A DNA stretch of 46,323 bases from CAXTEJ01 sp964243295 (lineage in GTDB: Bacteria > Actinomycetota > Actinomycetes > Actinomycetales > Angustibacteraceae). Positions 34,225-41,488 of the stretch are shown here, piece by piece. The notes beneath the pieces are model-generated. The model saw only the letters and a list, made by a program, of their open reading frames with translations. It did not search any database and was not told the origin of the DNA. Within the stretch, counting starts at the first letter, position 1. Each line of letters opens with the position of its first letter. A program made the translations under genes and the position numbers. The stretch covers positions 1 to 46,323 of the forward strand of contig CAXTEJ010000027.1 in the NCBI GenBank assembly GCA_964243295.1, read 5' to 3'.

Positions 34225-34259
34225 GTCGTGGCTGTCAGCCCAGCAGTCGTGGCTGTCAG
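34225..34259. repeat. Direct repeat GTCGTGGCTGTCAG, two copies
   Basis: The 14-mer occurs at 34225-34238 and 34246-34259, 21 bases apart, in the gap between the convergent PBP and YqeY genes. No hairpin is evident. A small duplication; no function can be assigned. Confidence 0.5.
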
Positions 34260-34290
34260 GTCGTCACATCGAGGGGCAGTCGTCCGGCGC

Positions 34291-34746
34291 TCAGCCGGCG
34301 AGCTGGCGGCGCACCTCGTCGGAGACGCGCTTGCCGTCGGCGCGACCGGCGACCTGCGGCTGCACGGCCTTCATGACCTGGCCCATGGCTCTCATGCCGC
34401 TCGCACCCGACCCCGCGATCGCCGCGGTGACCAGCTTGGCCAGCTGCTCGTCGTCCAGCTGCGTGGGCAGGTAACCCTCGACGACGACGAGCTCGGCGCT
34501 CTCACGCTCGGCGCGCTCGGGCCGGCCGCCGTCGGCGAAGGCGGTCGCGGCCTCCTTGCGCTTCTTGGCCTCGCGACGCAGGACGGCCATGACCTCGTCG
34601 TCGCTGAGCTCGCGGGCCGTGTCGCCGGCGACCTCCTCGATCGTGAGGGCCGTGAGCACCATGCGCAGCGTCGCGGTGCGCAGCTCGTCGCGGCTGCGCA
34701 TGGCGGTCTGCAGGTCTCCGCGCAGGGTCTGCTTGAGGGTGGTCAC
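34291..34746 (-). CDS. GatB/YqeY domain protein
   Basis: 151 residues from the GTG at 34746. Family features: LKQTLRGDLQTAMRSRDELR near the start, RMVLTALTIEEV, LSDDEVMAVLRREAKKRKEA, then VVEGYLPTQLDDEQLAKLV and MGQVMKAVQPQVAGRADGKR. The domain is shared with the tail of the amidotransferase GatB, and free-standing YqeY is thought to act on tRNA-related steps, though its reaction is unproven. It lies between two genes that are neighbours in M. tuberculosis (ponA2 and Rv3683). Divergent from the metallophosphoesterase, 37 bases apart. Confidence 0.9.
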   Translation of the reverse strand: MTTLKQTLRGDLQTAMRSRDELRTATLRMVLTALTIEEVAGDTARELSDDEVMAVLRREAKKRKEAATAFADGGRPERAERESAELVVVEGYLPTQLDDEQLAKLVTAAIAGSGASGMRAMGQVMKAVQPQVAGRADGKRVSDEVRRQLAG

Positions 34747-34783
34747 CGCTGCATGCTCGCAGCCGGTGGCACAATCGCGCACC

Positions 34784-35737
34784 ATGGTCACCCACCGCTC
34801 CCCCACCCGCTCGGCCCTGCGCACGGGCGTGCGCGCGCTGGGCGCCGTAGGGGCGATGGGCGTCGCCGGGCTGGGCTACGCGTACGCCGAGAGCGGCGCC
34901 TACACGGTACGCCGCTTCACCCTGCCCGTGCTGCCGGCCGGGAGCCCGTCGCTGCGCGTGCTGCACGTGACCGACCTGCACCTGACGCCCCGCGACCACC
35001 GCGAAGTCGCGTTCGTGCGCTCGCTCGGCGCGCTCGAGCCCGACCTCGTCGTCGACACCGGTGACAACCTGGCCCACCTCGAGGCCGTGCCCACCGTGCT
35101 GCACGCGCTCGAGCCGCTGCTGGCACGGCCGGGCGTGTTCGTGCTCGGGTCGAACGACTACTACGCACCCAAGCCGAAGAACCCGGCGCGCTACCTCAAG
35201 CACGGCGACACCAGGCTGGTGATCGGCGCCCCGCTGCCCACCGGCCGCCTCGTCGACGGCCTGACCGCCGCCGGCTGGCGCGACCTGACCAACCGCCGCG
35301 ACACCCTGACCGTCCGCGGCGTGCGGCTGGCCTTCGCCGGGGTCGACGACCCCCACATCCACCGCGACCGCTACCCCGCGCCCGATGGCACCGAAGCCGA
35401 CGTGACGATCGGCGTCAGCCACGCGCCGTACACGCGGGTGCTCGACACCATGACCGCCGAGGGCATCCCGCTCGTGCTCGCGGGCCACACGCACGGCGGC
35501 CAGCTCTGCGTCCCGTTCTACGGCTCCCTGGTCACCAACAGCGACATCGACCGCCACCGTTGCAAGGGGGTGAGCCGCTGGTGGCCCGGCGCCGCCGACG
35601 TCGACCCGCGCACCCCGCCGCCGGACGACGCCGCCTGGCTGCACGTCAGCGCCGGCCTCGGCACCTCGCCGTTCACGCCCGTCCGCGTCGCCTGCCGGCC
35701 CGAGGCGAGCCTGCTGACGCTGACGGCCGTCAGCTGA
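34784..35737 (+). CDS. Metallophosphoesterase (Rv3683-like)
   Basis: 317 residues from the ATG at 34784. A membrane-anchor-like N-terminus (TGVRALGAVGAMGVAGLGYA) precedes the calcineurin-type metal motifs LHVTDLHLT, LVVDTGDN, LGSNDYY, VSHAP and LAGHTHGGQLCVP. In this family the third motif is normally GNHD/GNNDY; here it is GSNDYY, as common in the YkuE-like group. CACAAT (34770-34775) is a possible -10 box only about 8 bases before the ATG, which would give a nearly leaderless mRNA. Substrate unknown. Confidence 0.9.
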   Translation: MVTHRSPTRSALRTGVRALGAVGAMGVAGLGYAYAESGAYTVRRFTLPVLPAGSPSLRVLHVTDLHLTPRDHREVAFVRSLGALEPDLVVDTGDNLAHLEAVPTVLHALEPLLARPGVFVLGSNDYYAPKPKNPARYLKHGDTRLVIGAPLPTGRLVDGLTAAGWRDLTNRRDTLTVRGVRLAFAGVDDPHIHRDRYPAPDGTEADVTIGVSHAPYTRVLDTMTAEGIPLVLAGHTHGGQLCVPFYGSLVTNSDIDRHRCKGVSRWWPGAADVDPRTPPPDDAAWLHVSAGLGTSPFTPVRVACRPEASLLTLTAVS

Positions 35738-35801
35738 GGCGGTGGCGCAGGTCACGGTGCGCCTCCGCTAGGATGGCTGCGCTCCGCTTGCGGGGCAGCC
35801 A

Positions 35802-35875
<74 letters not shown>

Positions 35876-35883
35876 CTCAGCAC

Positions 35884-35897
35884 GTCAGGGCCCTGAC
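35884..35897. terminator. 14-bp palindrome just after tRNA-Pro
   Basis: GTCAGGGCCCTGAC is a perfect palindrome 9 bases past the tRNA. It could form a short hairpin (5 bp with a GGCC loop) and end tRNA transcription, or be a protein site. No T-run is seen. Confidence 0.3.
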
Positions 35898-35922
35898 CAG
35901 TGAACGCAGTCGGGCAGCGCTG

Positions 35923-36254
35923 GAGGCCGAGGTAGACCCTCAGGGCGTCGGCGATGGTGCTGAGCTCTCGAGAACTGAGGCGTCCGCGCTGCCGAGTCAG
36001 CGCGTACCGGTCGACGGTTGCAGTGCGGTGATGTCGGCGTAGGACTCGTCGTAGCGAGTCAGGCTGGTGTCGGGAGTGAGCCGAATGTGGGTCGAGGCGG
36101 GGCCTTGCGTTCCAGTGATGGGGACGACCGCCGCGTGACCTAGCTGTGTGTTGAGCGGATTGGCGCTGAGGACGACGGCGGGGTGCAGACCAAAGGTCTC
36201 GAAGTCCATGTCCCAGACGTCACCGCGATGCGGCTCAGGGCGAGCCACGATCAC
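35923..36254 (-). pseudogene. MazF/PemK family toxin, frameshifted near the C-terminus
   Basis: The open frame (36254 to a stop at 35997) encodes 85 residues: PEPHRGDVWDMDFETFGLHP, AVVLSANPLNTQLGHAAVVP, ITGTQGPASTHIRLTP and RYDESYADITALQ, a clear PemK-like toxin. It then reads PSTGTR and stops. Shifting frame at about 36016-36018 restores the expected ending: VDRYALTRQRGRLSSREL then STIADALRVYLGL, down to about 35923. A single missing base in a CCN codon explains this. The GTG start overlaps the stop of the upstream partner gene. Either a real inactivating mutation or a sequencing error. Confidence 0.75.
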
Positions 36255-36529
36255 CCGAGGTTGCGTTGGTCGACCTCGGCCCGATCCACGTGCAGGGTGT
36301 CCTCGTCGTCGGGCACGTGGTCATGCGCACGCGAGCGCACTCCGATCGGGAGCGGCACGGTCGCACCGTCGTAGAAGTCACGGACGCTGCGGGCCATACG
36401 TTCCTCGGCTGCTTTGCGGTGCAGCAGCTCAAGGGCGGCCTTTGACGATCTCGGTGCGACTGCTGAGCCCCAGCTCCCGGCGTCGGCGAGCAGCTCATCG
36501 CCGAACGTGTTCTCGATGCGGCCTGCCAT
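36251..36529 (-). CDS. Putative antitoxin of the MazF-like module
   Basis: 92 residues from ATG 36529; a TTG at 36544 is also in frame. The sequence is acidic with a helical centre (SKAALELLHRKAAEERMARS and VRDFYDGATVPLPIGV) and a polar C-terminus (DDEDTLHVDRAEVDQRNLG). It is not a family I recognise, but its size, acidity, position directly upstream and a GTGA overlap with the toxin make it the likely antitoxin. If the toxin is dead, this gene may be under no selection. Confidence 0.6.
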   Translation of the reverse strand: MAGRIENTFGDELLADAGSWGSAVAPRSSKAALELLHRKAAEERMARSVRDFYDGATVPLPIGVRSRAHDHVPDDEDTLHVDRAEVDQRNLG

Positions 36530-36543
36530 GTCGCCATGCGTCA

Positions 36544-36572
36544 ACGATCGGTCTCACATATGCAGCCGTCAA
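36544..36572 (-). promoter_or_regulatory. Candidate promoter of the MazF-like module
   Basis: Read on the minus strand, TTGACG (36572-36567) and GATCGT (36549-36544) are 17 bases apart. The -35 is near consensus while the -10 is poor. It points at the antitoxin start at 36529. Confidence 0.4.
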
Positions 36573-36685
36573 CTGCCGGGCGGATCGCGGCAGCGCGTGC
36601 CCGCGTGTCAAGCGACGGACAGGGCGCACGGCGACGGGACCGCCGGCACGAGCAGCGCGTAGTACAACAGCGCGGTTTCAGCGCG

Positions 36686-36691
36686 TATGGT
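36686..36691 (+). promoter_or_regulatory. Candidate -10 box for a leaderless yefM-relE transcript
   Basis: TATGGT ends 7 bases before ATG 36699. With that spacing transcription would start at or next to the start codon. TACAAC (36663-36668), 17 bases upstream, is only a weak -35. Confidence 0.35.
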
Positions 36692-36698
36692 TGTCGGC

Positions 36699-36962
36699 AT
36701 GGGTGAGGTGACCGTCAGCGATGCTCGTGCCCGGCTGTCAGACGTCGTCGACGCCGCCCGCGTCCAGCACGAACCGGTCTACCTGACCAGGCGCGGCCAG
36801 CGGATCGCGGCCGTCATCGACGCCGACGACCTCGACCGCCTGATCGCCGCTGCGGAGGACCTCGCCGACATCGAGGGTGCGCGGACGGCACGCGAGGAGA
36901 TGGCGGCAGGCGACGCAGCGATTCCGTGGGAGCAGGTCAAGGCCGACCTCGGCCTGGTGTGA
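36699..36962 (+). CDS. Phd/YefM family antitoxin
   Basis: 87 residues from ATG 36699; ATG 36687 is also in frame. The N-terminal DNA-binding fold is GEVTVSDARARLSDVVDAAR, followed by EPVYLTRRGQRIAAVIDADD, the family hallmark, and an acidic C-terminal toxin-binding part (DLADIEGARTAREEMAAG and ending WEQVKADLGLV). It binds and neutralises the toxin encoded next and represses the operon. The stop overlaps the toxin start in a GTGA. Confidence 0.92.
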   Translation: MGEVTVSDARARLSDVVDAARVQHEPVYLTRRGQRIAAVIDADDLDRLIAAAEDLADIEGARTAREEMAAGDAAIPWEQVKADLGLV

Positions 36963-37222
36963 CGTACCGCGTCGAGGTCGCGCCGGCTGCGGTTCGGCAG
37001 CTGCGCAAGCTCGCGCCGGACGCACGGCGCCGCGTCCAGGCGGCGATCGAGCTGCTCGCTGGGCAGCCACGCCCCAGCGGCGCCACGAAGCTGGTCGGAG
37101 GCGACGGTGTCTGGCGGGTGCGCACAGGCGACTACCGGGTCGTCTACGAGATCCGCGATGACGTGCTCCTCATGCTCGTAATCGCGGTCGGCCACCGTCG
37201 AGAGGTGTACCGCGGCCGCTGA
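36959..37222 (+). CDS. RelE/ParE family toxin
   Basis: 87 residues from the GTG at 36959, overlapping the antitoxin stop. YRVEVAPAAVRQLRKLAPDA and RRRVQAAIELLAG form the helical hairpin, then KLVGGDGVWRVRTGDYRVVY and EIRDDVLLMLVIAVGHRREV form the beta-sheet with the conserved R-x-G-DYRV-Y motif and the late basic residues of mRNA-cleaving RelE toxins. It is intact. Expected role: ribosome-dependent mRNA cleavage when the antitoxin is degraded. Confidence 0.93.
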   Translation: MTYRVEVAPAAVRQLRKLAPDARRRVQAAIELLAGQPRPSGATKLVGGDGVWRVRTGDYRVVYEIRDDVLLMLVIAVGHRREVYRGR

Positions 37223-37304
37223 CCCTTGTCGCCAGACGTCGCACGGCGAGCAGCCCGTGACGACCTCCCGTCGTCGAGCAGCAGGACGGCCGCAAGGCAG
37301 TCGC

Positions 37305-38423
37305 TCAGGACCGCGGGACGTGCAGGTCGGCGCCGAGGATGCCGGCCAGGCGCGCGGTCTCCTGCTCGATCTGCTCGTCAGGTCGCGGCGACTCGTCGAG
37401 CCAGTCGACCGTGAGCGCGTCGCCCCTGCGTGCCCAGGTGCCTCGCACGACGCCGCCCGCGATCACCGGGTTGGCCTTGCGGGTGACGGCGTCTCGTCGC
37501 GACGGCGGGGTGACGTGGACGTCCTTGGTGCCGGGGCCGTTCACCCACGGGTCGTGCCCTGGCAGGAAGCGAACCGCGTCGGACGGCGCGGCGGCCACCA
37601 GCGCGTCGAGGTCCTCGCGCGCGACGTACGCCGCAGTCCCCTCGACGTCGACCTCGGCCAGCCGGTCACGGTCACGAAGCCCGGCGAACCACCTGTCGAG
37701 CCGCTTGCTGCCTGCGCTCAGCCCCTGGCCGAGCCAGTAATGCACGTGGTCGGGCGTCGCGGGCCCGTAGGTCCGCAGGTAGTCCACGATCGCTCGCGGC
37801 CCGGCTTCGTCGAGGTCCGGGACACCCCGCCACCGCGGGTTGATGTCGAGGCGCTGGAACGTGGCCTTCCCGTCACGGGGCGGGCCGAACGACATGTCGC
37901 CCTGCCAGGTGAGCGGCTTGATGAGCGTGGTCGCGCCCTCGTCGAAGACCGGTCGCAGGTGCCGGTACGCCGGGCTGCTCGTCACCACCTCGCTCAGCTC
38001 GGCGAGGGTGAGGGGCCCGTCGTCGAGCGCTTCACGCACCGCGGCTCGGAAGTCAGGCCAGTCCGAGGGGCTCAGCCGGTAGTGCTCCACCCAGCTCGGC
38101 AGCTCCCACTGGCGTCCCGCCGACCGCAGGGCGAGGTAGCTGCCGCCGTCCTCGGGCGACAGGTAGTGCACGGCCCCGCGGAAGGCGAAGACCTTGATGA
38201 CCTCGCCCTCGGCCAGGGCGCGTGCCAGTTGGCCGGGTTCGCTTGCGCTGCAACGGGTCCGCACCGCCAGCTCGGCGAGCGACTCGTTCATCGAGAGCAC
38301 CGCGCCGAGCCGGCGTACGACGGCCGCTACCGGTACCGACCCGATCGGGTCGAGCAGCTGTCGCTCCATCCGCCAGGCGAGCGCCTGGGCCCAGGTGACG
38401 GAGGCCTCGGTCGACGTGGTCAT
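37305..38423 (-). CDS. Winged helix DNA-binding domain protein (HTH_42, YcaQ/AlkX-like)
   Basis: 372 residues from ATG. The family runs through the whole protein: WRMERQLLDP near the start, AFRGAVHYLSPEDGGSYLAL, DDGPLTLAELSEVVTS, RLDINPRWRGVPDLDEAGPR, VHYWLGQGL, then FLPGHDPWVNGPGTKDVHVT and RKANPVIAGGVVRGTWARRG near the end. E. coli YcaQ relatives act as DNA glycosylases on interstrand crosslinks, but the actinobacterial branch is largely uncharacterised, so the activity is only a possibility. Confidence 0.85.
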   Translation of the reverse strand: MTTSTEASVTWAQALAWRMERQLLDPIGSVPVAAVVRRLGAVLSMNESLAELAVRTRCSASEPGQLARALAEGEVIKVFAFRGAVHYLSPEDGGSYLALRSAGRQWELPSWVEHYRLSPSDWPDFRAAVREALDDGPLTLAELSEVVTSSPAYRHLRPVFDEGATTLIKPLTWQGDMSFGPPRDGKATFQRLDINPRWRGVPDLDEAGPRAIVDYLRTYGPATPDHVHYWLGQGLSAGSKRLDRWFAGLRDRDRLAEVDVEGTAAYVAREDLDALVAAAPSDAVRFLPGHDPWVNGPGTKDVHVTPPSRRDAVTRKANPVIAGGVVRGTWARRGDALTVDWLDESPRPDEQIEQETARLAGILGADLHVPRS

Positions 38424-38469
38424 GCCCGCAGCCTCACACGGGTTTCGGACGAAGGGCGTCCTGATCGGC

Positions 38470-38811
38470 TCAGGTCCGGTTGTGCGCGACCGCGGCTTGG
38501 ATCAGCTCAGCGAAGGACTCCGCGTCGAGCACGTCGTCCTCGTGCAGGTCGATGGCCCGGCGCGTGCCGGCGTCCAGGCTGGCGTTGAACAGGCCGGCCG
38601 GGTCCGGCACCGAGGCGCCCTTGGCGAAGGTGAGCTTGACCTTGTCCTTGTAGGTCTCGAGCGTGCAGACCAGGCCGTCGCAGGAGAACGTGGGCACCCC
38701 GTCGGGGTTCGACGGCTTGCGCCACTTCACCTCCTCGACGACCTCGGGCGCGGCCGCCACGATCAGCGCACGCAGCCGCTCGACCCGTCCAACCCGCCAG
38801 TCGTCGCTCAC
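38470..38811 (-). CDS. DUF1801 (YdhG/CyaY-fold) protein
   Basis: 113 residues from a GTG. RVERLRALIVAAAPEVVEEV leading to KWRKPSNPDGVPTFSCDG, then CTLETYKDKVKLTFAKGASV with PDPAGLFNASLD, is the DUF1801 pattern, a frataxin-like fold. Function unknown. It follows the zincin-like gene on the same strand with 25 bases between. Confidence 0.85.
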   Translation of the reverse strand: MSDDWRVGRVERLRALIVAAAPEVVEEVKWRKPSNPDGVPTFSCDGLVCTLETYKDKVKLTFAKGASVPDPAGLFNASLDAGTRRAIDLHEDDVLDAESFAELIQAAVAHNRT

Positions 38812-38836
38812 GGCGCGAAAGCTACAACCGGGCGCG

Positions 38837-39181
38837 CTAGTCCCAGCCCAGCTCGTGCAGCCGGTCGTCGTCGATGCCGAGGTGGTGGGCGAACTCGTGG
38901 ACGACGGTGATGGCGATCTCCTCGACGAGGTGGTCGAGGTCCTCGGCCATGAGGCACAGCGGGATGCGGTAGAGGCTGATGCGGTCGGGCAGGACGCCGG
39001 AGTACGACTCGCGCTCGGTCAGCGCGATGCCCTCGTAGAGCCCGAGCAGGTCGGGGTCCTCGGCGTTCTCGTCCTCCACGACCACCACGACGTTGTCGAA
39101 GTGGGCGACGATCCCAGGCGGCAGGTCGTCGAGGGCGTCGGCGACGAGATCGTCGAACTCGGCCGGTGACACGGGTTGCAC
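38837..39181 (-). CDS. Minimal zincin-like metallopeptidase family protein
   Basis: 114 residues from a GTG. The zinc motif HEFAHHLGIDD (His95, Glu96, His99, with Gly102 and Asp105) fits the HExxHxxGxxD form of family PF06262. VSPAEFDDLVADALDDLPPG at the start and YRIPLCLMAEDLDHLVEEI before the motif are typical. Proteolytic activity has not been widely shown for these small proteins. Divergent from the S9 peptidase, 42 bases apart. Confidence 0.88.
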   Translation of the reverse strand: MQPVSPAEFDDLVADALDDLPPGIVAHFDNVVVVVEDENAEDPDLLGLYEGIALTERESYSGVLPDRISLYRIPLCLMAEDLDHLVEEIAITVVHEFAHHLGIDDDRLHELGWD

Positions 39182-39223
39182 GAGCCCACGCTAGGCGACG
39201 ACGGGCATGACAGGCTGGCGCGC

Positions 39224-41050
39224 ATGGCTGACTGGGAAGCACGGTTCCGCGCACGCCGGGTGAGCCTGCCGGACTGGGCGCGTGACGCCCCCGAGCGCAC
39301 CGCGGTGGTCGCGACCACCGACGCCGGCGTGGTCGAGCTGCACTCCTGGCAGCTCGACGGGCAGATCGGCGGGCAGCTGGGCGACGACGACCTGGTGCCG
39401 GCCACGAGCCGCCCCGATGGCACCGCCGACGCCGGCATCGACCCCACCGGCGCGTGGCTGTGGTGGTTCGATGACGACCGCGGCGACGAGCGCGGGGTGT
39501 GGCGGCGCCAGCCCTTCGGCAGCGCCCCCGGCTCCGAGGTCGACGCGACCGGCCTCGAGCCGGCGTACTCCAGCGGGCTCGCGCTCGGCACGCGCCTCGC
39601 GGTCGTGGGCAGCTCGGACGACGGGTACGGCGTCCGGGTGCACGCGGTCGAGCTCGGCGGCGCGCCCACCAGCCGGCTGCTCTACGAGCACGTCGAGGAG
39701 GCGTACGTCGGCGACCTGAGCGAGGACGAGCAGCTCGTCGTGATCGCCCACAGCGAGCGCGGCGACTCCCGCCACCCGGCGCTGCGCGTGCTGCGCAGCT
39801 CCGACGGCACCACCCTCGCCGACCTGGACGACGGCCCCGGCCTGGGCCTTCACCCCGCCGGCTTCTCGCCGGTCGAGGGCGACCAGCGGCTGCTCGTGGT
39901 GCACGAGCGCGACGGCGCCCCGGCCCTGCTCGTGTGGGACCCCACCACCAGCACCGAGACGCTGCTCGACCTCGCCGCGCCCGGTGAGGTCGCCGACGCC
40001 GACTGGTACCCCGACGCCTCGGCGGTCCTGGTGGCGCTCGACCACCACGCCCGCACCCGGCTGCTGCGCGTCGACCTGGCCACCGGCACCGAGACGCCCG
40101 TGGGCCCGCAGACCGGCACCGTCACCGGCACGGGGGTGCGGCCGGATGGCGAGGTCTGGGCGTCGTGGTCGTCGGCGGCCGAGCCGGCGACCGTGCGCAG
40201 GTTGGCGACGACCGACAGCGAGGGCGAGGTGCTGCTGCGTGCCCCCGGCCCGCCGGCTCCGGCGTCCGTGCCGGTCGAGGACGTGTGGGTCGACGGCCCG
40301 GGTGGACGCGTGCACGCGCTGCTGCGTCGCCCCGCCGGTGTCGACGGGCCGCTGCCGACGGTGGTCGAGGTGCACGGCGGGCCGTCGTACCACGACGTCG
40401 ACGCGTTCCGTGCCTACGCGAGCGCCTGGGTCGACCACGGCTACGCCTTCGTGCAGGTCAACTACCGCGGGTCCACCGGCTACGGCTCCGCCTGGCGCGA
40501 CGCCCTCGAGGCCCGCGTCGGGCACGTCGAGCTCGAGGACGTGCGCGCCGTCCGCGACCACCTCGTGGCGTCCGGTGTCGCCGACCCGCAGAAGCTGGTG
40601 CTCGCCGGTGCGTCGTGGGGTGGCTTCATCACCTTGCTCGGTCTCGGCGTCGACCCCGACGGCTGGGCGCTCGGCCTCGCCGGCGTGCCCGTCGCCGACT
40701 ACGTCGCGGCCTACGAGGACGAGATGGAGGGGCTGAAAGCCTTTGACCGCAGTCTGTTCGGCGGCTCGCCCGAGCAGGTGCCCGAGCGGTACGCCGACTC
40801 CAGCCCCATCACGTACGTCGACCGCGTCCGCGCACCGGTGCTGGTGCTGGCCGGTGAGAACGACCCCCGCTGCCCGATCCGGCAGATCGAGAACTACGTG
40901 ACGCGCCTCGCCGAGCGCGGCGTCGACCACGAGGTCTACCGGTACGACGCCGGCCACGGCTCGCTGGTCGACGACGAGCGCGTGAAGCAGATGCGCATCG
41001 AGCTGGACTTCGCCGCCCGCCACCTCGGTACCACGCCACCGCTGGGCTGA
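39224..41050 (+). CDS. S9 family prolyl oligopeptidase-like serine peptidase
   Basis: 608 residues from ATG 39224. The N-terminal 380 residues form a beta-propeller (repeated strands, for example LDDGPGLGLHPAGFSPVEGD). The hydrolase domain starts near PLPTVVEVHGGPSYHDVDAF and has catalytic Ser464 (AGASWGGFITLLG), Asp547 (ENDPRCPI) and His578 (YDAGHGSLVD). No signal peptide, so it should cut short peptides in the cytoplasm. The substrate is unknown; acylaminoacyl peptidase activity is possible. Confidence 0.92.
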   Translation: MADWEARFRARRVSLPDWARDAPERTAVVATTDAGVVELHSWQLDGQIGGQLGDDDLVPATSRPDGTADAGIDPTGAWLWWFDDDRGDERGVWRRQPFGSAPGSEVDATGLEPAYSSGLALGTRLAVVGSSDDGYGVRVHAVELGGAPTSRLLYEHVEEAYVGDLSEDEQLVVIAHSERGDSRHPALRVLRSSDGTTLADLDDGPGLGLHPAGFSPVEGDQRLLVVHERDGAPALLVWDPTTSTETLLDLAAPGEVADADWYPDASAVLVALDHHARTRLLRVDLATGTETPVGPQTGTVTGTGVRPDGEVWASWSSAAEPATVRRLATTDSEGEVLLRAPGPPAPASVPVEDVWVDGPGGRVHALLRRPAGVDGPLPTVVEVHGGPSYHDVDAFRAYASAWVDHGYAFVQVNYRGSTGYGSAWRDALEARVGHVELEDVRAVRDHLVASGVADPQKLVLAGASWGGFITLLGLGVDPDGWALGLAGVPVADYVAAYEDEMEGLKAFDRSLFGGSPEQVPERYADSSPITYVDRVRAPVLVLAGENDPRCPIRQIENYVTRLAERGVDHEVYRYDAGHGSLVDDERVKQMRIELDFAARHLGTTPPLG

Positions 41051-41097
41051 GGTGTCCAGTCGCTTTCGACGTGGATCAGGGAGGCGCACCCGTGGCG

Positions 41098-41170
41098 TGT
41101 ACGAAACACCAGGCAGGTATGTCTTGTATGCTGTGTCGTACATCACGGGTGCTGTATGAAATAACGTACA
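41098..41170 (+). promoter_or_regulatory. Operator array upstream of hipB: TGTAYG-N6-CGTACA repeats
   Basis: Two matching 18-base sites, TGTATGCTGTGTCGTACA (41125-41142) and TGTATGAAATAACGTACA (41153-41170), share TGTATG-N6-CGTACA, an imperfect inverted repeat. A weaker third site, TGTACGAAACACCAGGCA (41098-41115), lies 27 bases upstream of the first; the two good sites are 28 bases apart. The stretch is AT-rich compared with its surroundings and must hold the promoter: TATGCT (41127-41132) and TATGAA (41155-41160), both -10 candidates, lie inside sites. This fits cooperative binding by HipB, as with the multiple operators known for E. coli hipBA. Confidence 0.6.
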
Positions 41171-41191
41171 GTCACGAGAACGGGGCCGGTC

Positions 41192-41488
41192 GTGCACGTG
41201 GGTAGCGTCCGAGACCTCGGGCTCATCTTGCGAGAAGCAAGGCGCCAACACGGTCTGAACCAGCACGAGCTCGCGGCACTGATAGGTGTGTCACGGCAGT
41301 GGGTCGCGCTCGTGGAGACCGGCCGGGGCAACCCGGGGCTGGCGCCAGTCATCGAGGCGCTACGGGTCCTGGACATGGATCTGACGGTCGTGGACCGAGC
41401 GGACACAGCCGACGGTCCAGCCGACCTCGACCAGCTCCTGGGCCGCACCCGCGCCACGCTCAGCCCTGATGGCCCCACCCGTGGCTGA
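41192..41488 (+). CDS. hipB: HipB-like XRE family antitoxin
   Basis: 98 residues from GTG 41192; GTG 41198 is also possible. An XRE helix-turn-helix covers residues about 9-65: LGLILREARRQHGLNQHELA, ALIGVSRQWVALVETGRG, then NPGLAPVIEALRVLDMDLTV. The short C-terminal tail ADTADGPADLDQLLGRTRAT may contact HipA. It should bind the operator sites just upstream and neutralise the HipA kinase. Its 3' end overlaps the longest hipA frame by 20 bases. Confidence 0.9.
   Translation: MHVGSVRDLGLILREARRQHGLNQHELAALIGVSRQWVALVETGRGNPGLAPVIEALRVLDMDLTVVDRADTADGPADLDQLLGRTRATLSPDGPTRG

Noticed and set aside
36235..36537. Alternative minus-strand frame overlapping the MazF antitoxin
   Set aside because: Thr/Pro/Arg/Ser-rich shadow; the 36251-36529 frame has a natural composition and the toxin overlap.
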